A DNA stretch of 64,000 nt from Henricia sp. BOLD:AAB3569 (GCA_037783545.1 JBBELK010000517.1:930001-994000), one strand, 5' to 3'. Shown: positions 32,920 through 44,760, counted from the stretch's first letter. Numbers and translations: made by a program. The notes: generated by a model not told the origin, from the sequence alone.

Positions 32920-35000
32920 AACTTCCATTTTTGCCATTCCACAGGTGATAACAACGTCTGAAATTCATCACAAAATGTTCATTTAACCCGATCACCTGGC
33001 GTTTGTAACAACAAACGTCATACCTCTAGTTTTTTTGTTTTTTTTTTTTTTTTCTTTTTCTTTTTCCACTCAAACGTTTCCAGAGCTTTTCTTCAAAACG
33101 GTTCAAGCTATCAACTTGAAACTTTGTAGGAACATCAACCCCAATGTGAAGGTGTGCATACAAGGGTGACGTCATTGTGACGTCATTGGGTATCAAATTA
33201 CAACCCAAAAATGACTAAAATATGCATGTTTTAAAATGCTTCCGTCTGGAAAACCACGTGACCCATGATTTTCGTATTTAGCAGGCTTATAGATAAGATC
33301 ATGGCCTACGATTTTCTTCGTGTGGGCATTTTCATCTGACCCTTCCTTCTGGGGTCAATCTGAGGTCAAAGTTCAACGAAAACGAAAATCGCAATTTTTG
33401 CACTTATTGAGCAACAATGCCCATCAAACCAAGCTGAATCTTTAAGTAACTAGGTACAGGCATAGGTCCTATGGCAGACTTTCACCAGCGTGTATAATAT
33501 TATGATGGCATCAAGCGTGACGTCATCGTGACGTCATCAAGTATCAAATTACACCCCCCAAAAAAAACAAAATATGCATATTTTAAAATGCTTCCGTCTT
33601 GAAAACCACGTGACCCAGGATCTTCGTATTTGGCAGGTTTACAGATGACATTCTGTGCTACAATTTTCTTTGTGTGGGCATTTTCATCTGACCCTTCCTT
33701 CTGGGGCCAATTGGAGGTCAAAGTTCAACGAAACTGAGAATCTCAGTTTTTACACTTACCAGCAACAATGCCTATCAAACCAAGCTGAATCGTTAGTAAA
33801 TTAGATACAGACATAGGCCCTACGGCAGACTTTCACCAGAATGTATAGTATCACGATTGCATCAAGTGTGACGTAATCATGACGTCATCAGGTGTCAAAT
33901 TACAAAAATTCAAAGGTTATTATTTCCAAAATTCATATCTCAAGAACCGTAATAGATACTTGAACAATTCTTTCACAACATGATAAGTCTAAATGAACTG
34001 AACAAATCATACGATGTCATGACCCCTGTGTGACGCCTACTTCCGGTCCAAACCGGAAGTTGTTCGAAAATGTGCATTTTGTAAGCGTTTTGAATGCAAA
34101 TAGATTCAAAGTGGTAGTGAATTTGACCATATTTCTACGGAACGAAATGTTTCCACACATGTAGACTTTTTGACTATACCATTTGTGACGTCATCACATG
34201 GACGGTGGTTACGTAATGTGGCGTCAAAATACGCAAATTTGGAGCTGAATTGTTTTAAAATGCTGTATCTTGAGAACTACAGCAGATATTTGCATGATTC
34301 TTTCGCCACATTTAAGAACTTGATGTTTATCAAATTGTTGAACAATTTGTGCACAACATTGTGACGTCATGATATCGTCACAGGTGTCAAATTACACAAA
34401 TTCAAGAGTTATTATTTTTAAAATTCATATCTCAAGAACCGTAATAGATACTTGAACAATTCTTTCACAACATGATAAGTCTAAATGAACTGAACAAATC
34501 ATACGATGTCATGACCCCTGTGTGACGCCTACTTCCGGTCCAAACCGGAAGAGGTTCGAAAATGTACACTTGTTTAGCACTTTGAATGCAAATAGAGCCA
34601 AAGTGGTAGGGAATTTGACCATAGTTCTACGGAACGAAATGTTTTCACACATGTGGACCTTTTGACTATACCATTGGTGACGTCATTACATGGACGGTGG
34701 TTACGTAATGTACGTCAAATTACGCAAATTTGGAGCTGAGATGTTTTAAAATGCTGTATCTTGAAAACTACAACAGATATTGGTATGATTCCTTCGCCAC
34801 ATTTCAGAACTTGATGTTCAACATATTGTTCAACAATTTGTGCACAAAATTGTGACGTCATGATGTCGTCACAGGTGTCACATTACAAGATTTCAAAGGT
34901 TATTATTTCAACAATTCATATCTCAAAACGGTGCAAGCTATCAACCCCCAGCTATGGCGGATATGCAGGGAGGAGATATTAGTTACCGGATTAGTGTATA

Positions 35001-35123
35001 CAGCAGCCGATTTCACGAAACTTTACGCAATTGCGCAAGTCCACTTACGCCATAAGCTATTGCGCAAGTAATGGCGTAAGTGGACTTGCGCAATTGCGTA
35101 AAGTTTCGTGAAATCGGCTGCTG
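35001..35123. mobile_element. 123-bp palindromic MITE nested in Helitron-like body 2
   Basis: Same element as 32797-32919, exactly 2204 bp downstream, matching the tandem period. One visible base change near the centre. Confidence 0.78.
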
Positions 35124-35431
35124 AACTTCCATTTTTGCCATTCCATAGGTGATAACAACGTCTGAAATTCATCACAAAATGTTCATTTAGCCCGATCACC
35201 TGGCGTTTGTAACAACAAACGTCATACCTCTAGTTTGCTTCATAATTAGTCTGAAGGGATTTACGATTCCTCCATCTTTTTCTACCAACACGATTTACTA
35301 TAACCACGCAAAATTTGATGAAAATTGAGTTAGTTGACCATTTAGACCCTAATATTTTTCAATTAATAAAAAGGACTTTTACTGTCAGTAAACTTGTGCA
35401 GATTCAACATGATGGCAATTTTCTCAGACCA

Positions 35432-35620
35432 TCAGGGGCGTGGAGGTAGCTCAATCCTCAGAGCATGCACGGGGGCCCCTGCAGCGTAGAACGCTAGCTG
35501 CACGAACCACAGCACCGTAAACCGGTCCCAGTGTGTGTACTGCCACGGGGCTTTAAAATGATGTCTCGTTCGCCCATACACTGGTCCACAGTGGAACACG
35601 CTTCCGTTACTCGCACTCAT
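35432..35620 (-). other. Uncharacterised short open frame of higher GC
   Basis: A 62-codon frame opening with MSASNGSVFHCGPVYGR stands out from AT-rich flanks by GC content. No domain, signal peptide or splice sites are recognised. The opposite strand carries GGTAGCTCAATCC, which loosely resembles an A box, so a repeat is equally possible. Function unknown. Confidence 0.2.
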
Positions 35621-35639
35621 TGAGTCAAAATTTTATGTT

Positions 35640-37180
35640 CGACTTTCATACTTATATACTTTTAAAAAACTCAAAACTGGCCAAATTTGGTGGTTTCTTT
35701 TCAGGTTCTCTTCAGTCTATTTCGGAAAGACATTCAGAATCACGTATGGGTATATTTTGAGCCCAAAATAGCCCAACAATGCCGGTGTGTTCCTTTAATT
35801 GAATCACATAATAATTACACACAATTTTCTGTTTTGCGTTTCTAAAGTGTCTCAGTATATTTAATGAAATAATTAGCCGGGTTGAAGTAGCGTAATTGTT
35901 TGCAATTTTTGGACATGAACTGCACCCAACGCCTACGAAAACAATTGTCACAGTAAATTAGACCTTTTGAAGTATATAAGTACGTAGGTATAAATAGACT
36001 TGTGTATATTCCCATTTTAATGCTCTCAAAGTTGTTGAAATTAGCAAAACGTAATAAAGCCAAACTGAGGCAGAGATAAAACAGTTTCAGATAAACGGTA
36101 TTTTCGTCGATGTGATTTCTTTTTATGAATCATTCGTCTTAAAGAAAGCGCAGGTTCAGCGTTCTCCATATTCAAATAGGTTGCTTGTCGTGAGTTGTAT
36201 TTAAGTTGGTTGTACACGCTTTTACAGAGGCATCTAAAGTTTAAGTACTAAAAATTTACTTTTCAAATTAAACAACTATAAAGCAACAGTGACCAGTGAC
36301 CAGGGAGCGCCACGCTCATTGCGTGCATAAAAATGTGTCAATAGAGCGCCATTTCTATTTGTTTATTCTCTTGCGGAAATCGTGCCTGTTTTTGTGTGAA
36401 TCTTTAATGGTTTAAACAATTTTTTTCACCTTTAGGCAGGAGCACCCAGGTGTGAATCTACATACAATCGCGGACGTCCCTTTGTTCCTCTTTTGTTTGG
36501 ACATAGTCTATTTTTCCTTACTCTCGTTGGTTTTGTACAGGAGCGAATCGCGGACGTTCGCTTGCCAATCGCGGACGATATTGTTCTCTTTGTTAGACCT
36601 CCCTAAAACGTCCACGATTGTTTGGGAGAACGAGCGCACTGGAACAAGATATCGGTCTTCGGCCCACGGCCTAGTAGGACTAGAAATTCAAGTTGGTTTC
36701 AAAAGTTCAGAGTGCGGCCAACACCTGAAACTATATAGGAAATCTGGTCATGTTTACAGCCCGGTCTGTTAGATTCCACGGTGTTTTGCTTTCGTAAATT
36801 TTAATATCCAAACATGAAAAATGGAATTGGAAAAAACCATATTATCACTGAATCTAATTTGTTGACGTATACATGTATGTCAAACAAAACAAAGATTATA
36901 GACCCATTTCCGCAGGTCTTCCAGATTCATTAAATATTCAAATGGCTCTACACTAACGATCACTGAACCGTGTCCTGTGCTTTTGCAGTGGTACTTTTTC
37001 CGAAGGCCATGATGTTTAGAGCCAGTTACCATGGCAACACGTCACACTTTGGATGTGGGGCTCGCTGAATAGTGATCGTCTCTTGGTTCCTCTATGATAG
37101 GCATACATGCTACGTCAGCCGGACGGAAGTTAAAGTTGCACTGCCCGTGTTTGGGCCGATTTGGGCGTCAAATTTGTTTT
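35640..37180. other. Intergenic DNA, one short shared word block
   Basis: No gene recognised. The stretch 36444-36515 (aggtgtgaatctacatacaa, then cgcggacgtccctttgttcc) is shared with 25877-25945, indicating a fragment of a dispersed repeat. Confidence 0.45.
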
Positions 37181-37186
37181 TTAAAG

Positions 37187-37769
37187 TTAAAGGGCCCCCT
37201 TATTTAGGATTTTTATCAATGAAATCTATGCTTTAAAACCACTCTACTCAGTTAAAGTCATAAAAATCCTATTTGGAGCTTGCTTTGGGGGTTAAAACAA
37301 AGGTTTTTAGTTTTTATGCTAATGAAAATATGCATATTCATGACCAAGGTCACTATGTCAGAAGAGGCAAACACAGAAAAATCACATTGAACTGTGTACA
37401 AAAGATTCCACTTTTTTTCTCAATTTTCCTGAAACTTTTGTAATCCATGGCTGTTTGAGTTTGTTTTACATGTTGCCTGCTGTAAGCCATGATAAAACTG
37501 GGGGTAGAAACTGCAGCTATTTGCCACAAGTCCAACTTGAAGTCTTATGTTTTTTCTTAACTTTTACCTTCTGTCTTCCTTATGTGATGCACTCAAAACA
37601 GCGCCCTCTGTCTGTGATTTATTGCAGTGAAATCTTCAAAGTTGAAAAAGGCCACCTTTTATTGATTTTACATCCAAACGAACAATGGTATGTCTTGCTG
37701 AACAAGTAATCCGTCATTATGAAGCAAAGCTTAGGCACAAAGTTGTTTAGCATGTCACAGGCCCTTTAA
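37187..37769. mobile_element. TTAA-flanked MITE, family 3
   Basis: TTAA at 37187-37190 and 37766-37769 flank AGGGCC...GGCCCT, giving a 575-bp non-coding element with very short inverted ends. The interior open frame at 37455-37709 has no recognisable domain. Confidence 0.6.
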
Positions 37770-38441
37770 ATAGGTATTTTTCTAGAATAGAAAAAGTTAT
37801 CAGCTTTCATTTGGTACCAAGAACGTAAAAATCCGTCAAGGATTAATGCCAGTTGATTAAAAACAAGAAATGATTAAAAGGCTGGCAGGTCAATTAATCG
37901 ACAGGGTTATGACGTAAATGTACATGTGCGCGTACATGTGTACATTGTACGCATACTATGTACATATGAGCGTACGCGCACATGTACAACATGTGAAGCA
38001 CGTTTCAAGAAAAAGGCTTGTATCTCCAATTCCCGACGTCGGAAATTTAAGTTTTTGATATTTTTCGTTACAGAGACACGTAAGCTTTCTAATTTCGTTC
38101 GCTTTTGTAATTTTTTTTAATCCTTTCACCGAAACACGGGCAATGCAACTTTAAAGGAGGCGTGACAGTAAGCAGACCAGGCTCGGATATAAAACGGTAC
38201 ATGGGACGACACAAATACACACACAAAAGTCCACATACGCGCAAGTATATGGAGTACCACTGTACCAGACGTCATAGGTACCAGATGACGTAGGCCATGG
38301 AAAAACACTTATTGATGTAACAAGCCGTGACGTCATTATGCTTCAGGTCTATTGAAAGTTCTGAGGTTATGCCTAAACTTGCCCGGGAGCATGCAGCACG
38401 CCCTCCGAATTGGTGGCCTGTCAGATCTTATTGCTTCGAAA

Positions 38442-38620
38442 GACTTTCTGAGATATAGCCTTGGTCAGGCGTTCACCGATAATCCAGTGCGTACTGTTCT
38501 TCTGGCCCACAGCTAAAACGCCTGTTGCGCGGCGCTTCTCGAGCGTACACAGCGACCTCACGTGGCCACGAGATTATGCAAATCACCTTCTGTGATATGA
38601 ACGCCTTGTATCAAGCGCGG
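38442..38620 (+). repeat. Extra inverted copy at the outer border of the left duplication arm
   Basis: The block atagccttggtcaggcgttc ... atgaacgccttgtatc matches 63575-63740 in the same orientation and, inverted, 38865-39035 inside the left arm. The left arm thus ends in a local hairpin of two copies about 250 bp apart. Confidence 0.72.
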
Positions 38621-40444
38621 ACCCAGTACGCACGAACTGGAGCTAGGTCACTGTACAACCAATCACAGCATCGCACGCGCGTGGTTACACAAGCAAGCAC
38701 GACGGCCTGATTTTGAATGAGTTAGGCCATGCGCATAAACAATACAGCAATACGTAACAGTTTAATATGCAGTATAACTATGCCACAATCAACCAATGAA
38801 ACAAGTGACCTAAACAGGGCAACTGGCCTCTTTAGCCTGGCCTCTCAAAAGTGATCGTCGCTCTGAATACAAGGCGTTCATATCGCAGAAGGTGATTTGC
38901 ATAAACTCGTGGCCATGTGAGGTTGCTGTTTACGCTGGAGCAGCGCCGTGCCAAGGACAACAGGCGTGTAAGCTGTGGGGCCAGAAAAGTACGCCCTGGA
39001 CTATCGATGAACCCCTGACCAAGGCTATCTGAGACGGAGAAAACAAAAGAAAATTGATTGGACAGACCACCGGTCTGGAGGGCGCACTGTGCGCTGCGCG
39101 TTGCAGACCGAGCACGGGAGGTCAGACTTGGGCAACTCTACACCTTGAATTATTGGATGTCTCATTTTTAAAAAGCTAATTACTTTTGTTTCTAGACAAT
39201 AATTCAATGCAAAAACGTTTTGTTATTTTTGTAGATACCATGCACACCCAAAACGCACGGACCATATATCTTTAAGGGATCACTTGAGCATTTTGAGGGG
39301 AAAGCAGCAGCGTAACAAGGGTTCCCTCCCACCCCCTCCTCCCCGATTTGTTTTCAACTTGGCATATATATTACAATCACTCCATCGTATTTGACACCAG
39401 ACACCCAACACTTACAGGTATCGTACCAAAGAAAAATTTGAGCAGTAATGTAGTAATAAATGTGTGTTTTTACAATTTTTCTCCGTTTGCGAAATTTGCA
39501 GTGGGGGAGGTGGCGACTTTGGGGAGGGGGTGGGGGTTTCTTTGCATCCCACCCTCTCCCACCCCACCCTGATACTTAATTTTGTTGAGTAGTGTATAAT
39601 GCACGGAAACAAACTCACAACAACGATTTTTGTTCGTCAGATACAGATAAATATTTTAATAGTTCATGCAGTAAGAACAGATTGAACAATTTGTAAGCTC
39701 CGTGTTATATAATTTCGCATGCATTTTGACAAGATCAACAGACAAGTAAGACTGAGTAAGTTTTTTATATTAAAGATAAGCTTAAAATTCTAAGCAATAC
39801 GCAAGTTAGGTTTCCATGCAGAAAGAAAGCTCAGAGCGAGTGGTTTGCAAACAACTTTTAGTTAAATCGGTATCATGCTTTACATAAATTTGGTCGTAAA
39901 CGATGTCAAAGATCACGCAATTCAAAGCCAATTTGACAAGCGACCTCATTCCTCGTCCAAATTTATGCACTGCATGATGCATGCGCACAATAAAAGTCAG
40001 GTTTCGACGTCGTGTTCAAAACGAGGCTTTCCGAGCATACATCATATTTTACTATGATAGTATGAACAAAAGTCAACGTCCGAGCAACCAACTTGATGCG
40101 AGGGAGTTGTTCATGCAAGGAAAGCCTCGCTGTTAATTGCCAATATGGCTGTTCCGTTAAAGTGGTGAATAGCCCGGACAATTGTATGCATGATATTTTG
40201 TATTTAGAAAAGTGCTTTAAATAACTGGTTCTAAATTTTGATAAGAACATAGGTACGCCCCTATATGAAGTTGCATGATTGGGGTGAGTCGCTTGGATTA
40301 CTTCAACCTCAGATGATGTTAAGATACGGCGATTTGGATAGCATTACTCAGTCGGCAAGACGAGAACCGGTTATAGTGGGTGTTATTATAGAAGATATTC
40401 AGGTTGACGTTATGTGGAGGCCTGCTATACTGCAGTAGTTCCAG

Positions 40445-40524
40445 TTACTCGCACACGCTCGTGGTAAGGTTGCAGGATTGACCGGTGGGACAAATTGGCC
40501 ACAAAATAAAACAGAAATCACCAC
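40445..40524 (-). CDS. Peptide precursor copy 1, exon 4 (mature peptide)
   Basis: 80 nt including TAA at 40447-40445. The acceptor is tatatacag|GTGGTG. Encodes the 25-residue four-Cys product. Differs from the right copy at 9 of 80 bases. Confidence 0.85.
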
Positions 40525-42801
40525 CTGTATATATGTAAGGAATAAAAAAAGAAACGAAAAGAGAATTCCTGTTCAGTAAATTTTCACAAAGTTGTGGAAT
40601 GGAAATTTACGTTCTAATCGAATAACTTTGTTACTGGTTTGCATGACTTTCCATGGAGGATAGGACTTTAATGAACAATCGGGTAAAGCGGGCCTCCCAC
40701 TGTGCGATTTTTGCCACGAATTGGTACGATTATCGGAGACTGCCTATAGACTCTACACACAATCGTGCCCAATCGTACCCAATCGTAGGAAATTCGTGAC
40801 ACAAATCGCACAGTGGGAGGCCCGCTTAAGTACCAGCTCCCAATGTGCGTCTGTTTTTGTTTCGAATTTCTAACGGTTTATGAGTAAGGTTAATTTCTTG
40901 ACTGCCTGTAGACATTTCCAGGTAATATTTATAATCGTACACTGGGAATTTTGTGGAAAAAATCGCACAGTGGCAGGGTGGCTCTAGTTATCGCTGCGCA
41001 TTCGCCATCAGTATGCTTAAAACAGCATTCCAATTTTTCACTGCCACCTTACTTCAAAATGGAAGAAAATTTGGACAAATATAAGACATCAATGAGAAGC
41101 AGGGACATTTTTCCCCAATATTTTCGACTCTCTTATAGATGAAAAATGTCTTAAATTTATTTCATCTTTGTTAATGCTAGAATAAAGGAATTTTAGTAGA
41201 CAGCAATGCATGCACAAGCTATTAAAAGCACATTCTTACGTTTTTCGAGTGAACCCACTTCGGCCCCTGAAAACAAAAGAAAATTAATATGGAAGTTACG
41301 AGTCGAAAAGTCATCCCCCTATAATAAGCAAACTCAACGCATGCTCTGTTCTTTTAAGTAATACCACGTGACATTGCAAACCGTACCCTTGCAACTGGCC
41401 AAGGGTTATGGCGACATGACTACGCGTAAAGTTGAATTTTATAATACAAAAAGCTAAAAAAAAAATTTTTAATTAAAAAATATGTTTATTCTTACGTCTC
41501 TGCATCAGATCTTGTAGGGCTCCTGAAAAGAAAGAATATACCAAAGTCACCGTCAGGGAAGCCTAGATTTTGAAGTTTACTCACTGCAAAAAATGCGGTG
41601 TTAAAATCTACACCACTGGTGTAAAATTTGATTCTTCGTTGGTATCCATTTTGGGCAAGGATTTGGGTGCAACTTTTAAAACATCACTTAAAACACATTT
41701 GATGAAATCTCATTAACTGACTGAACTCCATGATTGTGATATTATATATTTAATGTGTCTCGCTGCGCCATGAGCATCTTTTTTGATGGATACCGGCGCA
41801 TTTATAATTTTTCATTATTATCACCAATTTGAGAATCAATATTTGTTAACACCAAGAAGAGTGCTGAACTTTAACATCCCCATCCGGTGTCAACGTATTC
41901 TTCTTGGTGTTTTATTTATTTTGGGCAAGAATTTTGGTGTTAATTGACACCTGAATGTGGATTCAGATTGTAACACCTACAGTTGGTTTATTCTTACAGA
42001 TTTAAAAGCCGACACCAATTGGTGTAACCACTTTAAAATAAAACACGCACTGCAAAACCTTTGGTGTTAAATTTACCACCCATGGTGTAAATGAACACCA
42101 GCATTTGGTGTTAAAATATGTTAACACTGATCTGTTCGTGGTGGAACAGTAATGAAATTGGCAAAATACCATTATTTCATCATGTTTTTTCATGATTTCT
42201 TCACATACCCCTAAGGAGTATTGATGATATCATAGATGTGGTTGTTGTTGTTAATGTTATGGCATCTTTGGCAACTAAGGCCCTTTATGCCATTAACTAG
42301 ACGTTTTAAGCTTTAACTATACTTTATTATCAACTAGAGATGATAATTGGGGATCCTCGCCCACAAGGCCTGGGCACTTGCGACGAGAGCTCATCGCTGA
42401 TTGGTTAAGGCCCGCACCGAATTTTGGTGCGGGACCCTCGCGAAGGGTTTGGCTCATTATCTTAAGCACGGCAGGTTTTTATATTTAAAAGTGACAATTA
42501 TCGACAAAGTGCCTATATCGTGCTTGACGCAAGGTGACAAAGTGATAGCCGCCCGTGCAAATGGTCTGTAGTATTTTCAAATTAATGATTCTTGCACTTA
42601 TTAACATTTCCTTGTAACCGTACTTATTACAACTATGCCATGCAGCAGATGAACAGCGCATTAAGATTTGGGCGTTCGTCGGAGAAAAGCCTTATTTCCC
42701 CTAAAGCGTTGAAATAACATACCTTCAACCTGTTGGTTGACAGACAGGGAGAGCGCACAGCCCACACAGACCAGGAGGAGAAGACACGCAAAGGCTTTCA
42801 T
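40445..42801 (-). CDS. Secreted four-cysteine peptide precursor, copy 1 (left arm)
   Basis: Four exons (42801-42723, 41522-41496, 41266-41240, 40524-40445) join to 70 residues. The signal peptide is MKAFACLLLLVCVGCALS, then SVNQQVEGALQDLMQRRAEV, GSLEKR and a 25-residue product starting GDFCFILWPICPTGQSC and ending NLTTSVCE. All three introns are phase 1. Cysteine spacing is CX6CX5CX6C, and NLT is an N-glycosylation sequon between Cys3 and Cys4. The architecture is that of a prohormone, antimicrobial or venom-type precursor cut by furin/PC enzymes after KR. I know no family match. It is paired with an inverted paralogue at 59331-62154, and splice sites and frame are intact in both, so both appear functional. 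No GPI, transmembrane or amidation signal is seen. Confidence 0.8.
40684..40829. mobile_element. TAA-flanked MITE in intron 3 of peptide gene copy 1
   Basis: TAA copies flank AGCGGGCCTCCCACTGTGCG ... CGCACAGTGGGAGGCCCGCT. About 140 bp. The equivalent place in the right arm (about 61890-61925) lacks it, so it arrived after the duplication or was lost. A diverged relative lies at 25940-26035. Confidence 0.8.
41240..41266 (-). CDS. Peptide precursor copy 1, exon 3 (27-nt microexon)
   Basis: Acceptor ttgttttcag|GGGCCG, donor AAAAAC|GTAAGA. Encodes (R)AEVGSLEK plus the first base of the Arg of the KR cleavage site. Length 27, phase 1-1. Confidence 0.78.
41496..41522 (-). CDS. Peptide precursor copy 1, exon 2 (27-nt microexon)
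   Basis: Acceptor tttcttttcag|GAGCCC, donor AGAC|GTAAGA. Encodes (G)ALQDLMQR plus the first base of a second Arg codon. Length 27, phase 1-1. Confidence 0.78.
41578..42240. repeat. Left-arm-specific repeat block with GGTGTTAA words
   Basis: Starts with cactgcaaaaaatgcggtgt (41582), with a similar cactgcaaaacctttggtgt at 42048; TTGGTGTTAA-type words recur in both orientations. The right arm has unrelated sequence here (60785-61115). The superfamily is not assignable. It sits in intron 1 of peptide gene copy 1. Confidence 0.55.
42238..42345 (-). repeat. SINE (family 1) 3' fragment
   Basis: (GTT)n, then atggcatctttggcaactaa, aggccctttatgcc and a tattatcaactagagatga-like word match the 3' half of the SINEs at 6557 and 47766. 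The tRNA head is missing. Confidence 0.7.
42723..42801 (-). CDS. Peptide precursor copy 1, exon 1 (signal peptide)
   Basis: 79 nt. ATG at 42801-42799; donor GAAG|GTATGT, phase 1. Only 2 of 79 bases differ from the right-arm copy, one of them changing Leu to Met. Confidence 0.85.
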
Positions 42802-42915
42802 CGTGATTGGAGTCTGTTTACAAAACCAAACAAAACTACAGTTTGGCGTTTGTTTGTTACAAACGCAAGGTGACCGGGCGACATAAGCATCGATCTGATG
42901 ATGACGTCACATTTT
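42802..42915 (-). promoter_or_regulatory. Conserved proximal promoter of peptide gene copy 1
   Basis: TGACGTCA (42902-42909), a full CRE palindrome, lies 101 bases before the ATG. It is followed by a degraded Helitron-like 3' terminus (CCCGGTCACC, hairpin GCGTTTG/CAAACGC). Just before the ATG, ttttgtaaacag could be a splice acceptor for an upstream non-coding exon. 115 of 118 bases match the right copy. Confidence 0.45.
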
Positions 42916-43544
42916 TGAAATTGTTTGAAAAATTGAGTTGTTTAATGTTGAAAGAAAACCATTCACACATCTATTGCCAGAATTGGATTTTCTAAAATAA
43001 TTTTGGAAAGATCGCCGATTGGGACTTCATGCAATGCGGTTAGTGCAGCAGTGTGATGTTTTTCGTGATAGTGTGAACGCACCTTTACAGTGGGCGGCCT
43101 ACTTCATCGGATTGTACAATTTTCGAAATGTCGTCGAAGGGGGTGTGGGGGGTCTCTCGATGTGGGGGTTTTGTGCAACTGCACAATTCGTCGCGATTTC
43201 TCCACACTGGCGAATATGGCCAGTATTTCGCGTTTTTAGTTGGGACTTATTTTGGGGTTAAATAACCTTCTTGCTTAATGTCTAAACTTTAATTAACTAC
43301 GTATTTTCCATTTATTTGATTAATATCTGAGCAATTATAAAGCTGTGAACGTGTTCGCCGGTATGACGAAAACAAAATTCGACACGCGTGCTGTTCGCAA
43401 CCCGTGACGCTATGCACTTTCGGGTGAGTCACTATATGAGAAAAACTGAATAATGGATCTCATATGTTTAGTTTGTGTTTGAGCGGCGGTCCTCCAGATT
43501 AGCAGTTATATTACTTCATTGGGGCTGCGGACGAGACTTATCTT

Positions 43545-44226
43545 TATTCTTGGGTTTCACTTTCTTGACAATATGGACACATAGTATGGACACAGTAATG
43601 GTGGATATGATAGTTGTTGACGTCGCGCGTATGGCACGCCAAAGCGGAAATAATTCGACACTGATAGTTCTACCGTCAATCCTGAAAAAAAGTCTCAAAT
43701 TTTTTTTAAACTTGCCAACAAAGGCACGGTATGCCAGTTTCAAACAGTCTATCAACATTTAAAAGTCATGCCAACCTTTTTTTGTTGAATTGTTTTTCAG
43801 GGTTGACGTTAGTCTTGGTGCAAGACGATTCTGCGTAATATTTGTCACTGACCGCCGCGCAATAACCAACAATCACCGACAATCGCCAAGAGAGTGCGCC
43901 ATACACACTGCTGGCTCCAGTATCGTCTTGGGACATTTCCTAAATCTGCTCGGGAAATTCCAAGCACATTCCAGGCATTCCTCATTATGCTGTGCATACC
44001 TATGACAAAGTGCTTATTAACATATTTCAAGCCGAGCGCTGTGAAAACCTATTTTATATAGACACAAAATATATCACGCAGATACGTCTTGCACCAAGAC
44101 TATAGTATAGGTTGACGTTCAATAATACTATCAGTGTTGAATGATTTTCGCTTTGGCATGCCATAGTATGGACACAGTAATGGCGGATAGAAACCGATTG
44201 TCAAGAAAGTGAAACCCAAGAATACT
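43545..44226. mobile_element. Foldback element inside the left arm
   Basis: attcttgggtttcactttct (43546 onward) is mirrored by agaaagtgaaacccaagaat (ending 44225). Inside each end are tatggacacagtaatgg words, and cttggtgcaagacg appears in both orientations. A related structure lies at about 57686-58400 in the right arm. Confidence 0.65.
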
Positions 44227-44611
44227 GATGAACACTTATGTTCCACAAACTAGTATTTTGTAAAATTCTATATATTTCTTTATTTATTGATTTTTCTTAC
44301 GTGAAAACAGCATTCAGCTTTGCGCGATATTGGTTGGTACCCGGTACCGTACCAGCGCACTCCGTTAATGTTGTAATATGCAGAAGCATGTTCGTCATAT
44401 GGGAAACTAACATTTTAAGTGACATGGAGTTGTTCGCCATTTTCAGATGTTTCATAACTCAAAAACCAGTTGAAATGTTCGAAAATAAGAGAGGGCACCA
44501 CAAGAACCCAAAAATGTCAAAATACGAAATTTGTCAAAAGGTGCATGCTCGTCAGTGTGGGGAAAATGCGACGAATTTGCACTATGGATGCAGTGGGTAC
44601 TATAACGCATA

Positions 44612-44760
44612 GTTCCGAGATTAACCCAGTTCCAATATTAACCCAGCCTACTATTGCTACGCCTCACAAGCCATCACAAAAATGTTGACACATAACGCAC
44701 GAAGCAATGTGACAAGCAGTTTAATGGGAGAAAACTCAGGTATTTCAGGTCCGACAGTTA
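44612..44760 (-). repeat. Dispersed repeat B, left-arm copy
   Basis: Reversed, it shows a ctgtcggacctgaaatacct-type word followed by tgagttttctcccatt, ggcttgtgaggcgtagcaat and ctcggaac. It is diverged from 15741-15915 and 20998-21178 and paired with 57155-57305. Confidence 0.6.

Larger units (their letters stand above)
30717..35233 (+). mobile_element. Helitron-like nonautonomous element, tandemly duplicated (2 x 2204 bp)
   Basis: Two 53-bp 5' leaders (30718 and 30771), each holding the palindrome AGGTGATCGGGC/GCCCGATCACCT, precede two 2204-bp bodies that begin in poly-T at about 30827 and 33030. Each body ends CCCGATCACC, a 7-bp hairpin CGTTTGT-AACA-ACAAACG, 8 nt, then CTAG|T (33026-33029 and 35230-35233). 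A hairpin followed by CTRR and T is the 3' signature of Helitrons, and the shared CCCGATCACCT word fits the subterminal repeats of Helitron2/Helentron types. Each body contains diverged internal repeats and many TGACGTCA palindromes. No Rep/helicase is present. Confidence 0.62.

Noticed and set aside
31965..34364. Near-identical 64-67-codon frames at 31965, 32448 and 34170
   Set aside because: All lie in the subrepeats of the Helitron-like tandem. The fourth copy (about 34650) is broken, and there is no start, signal or domain evidence.
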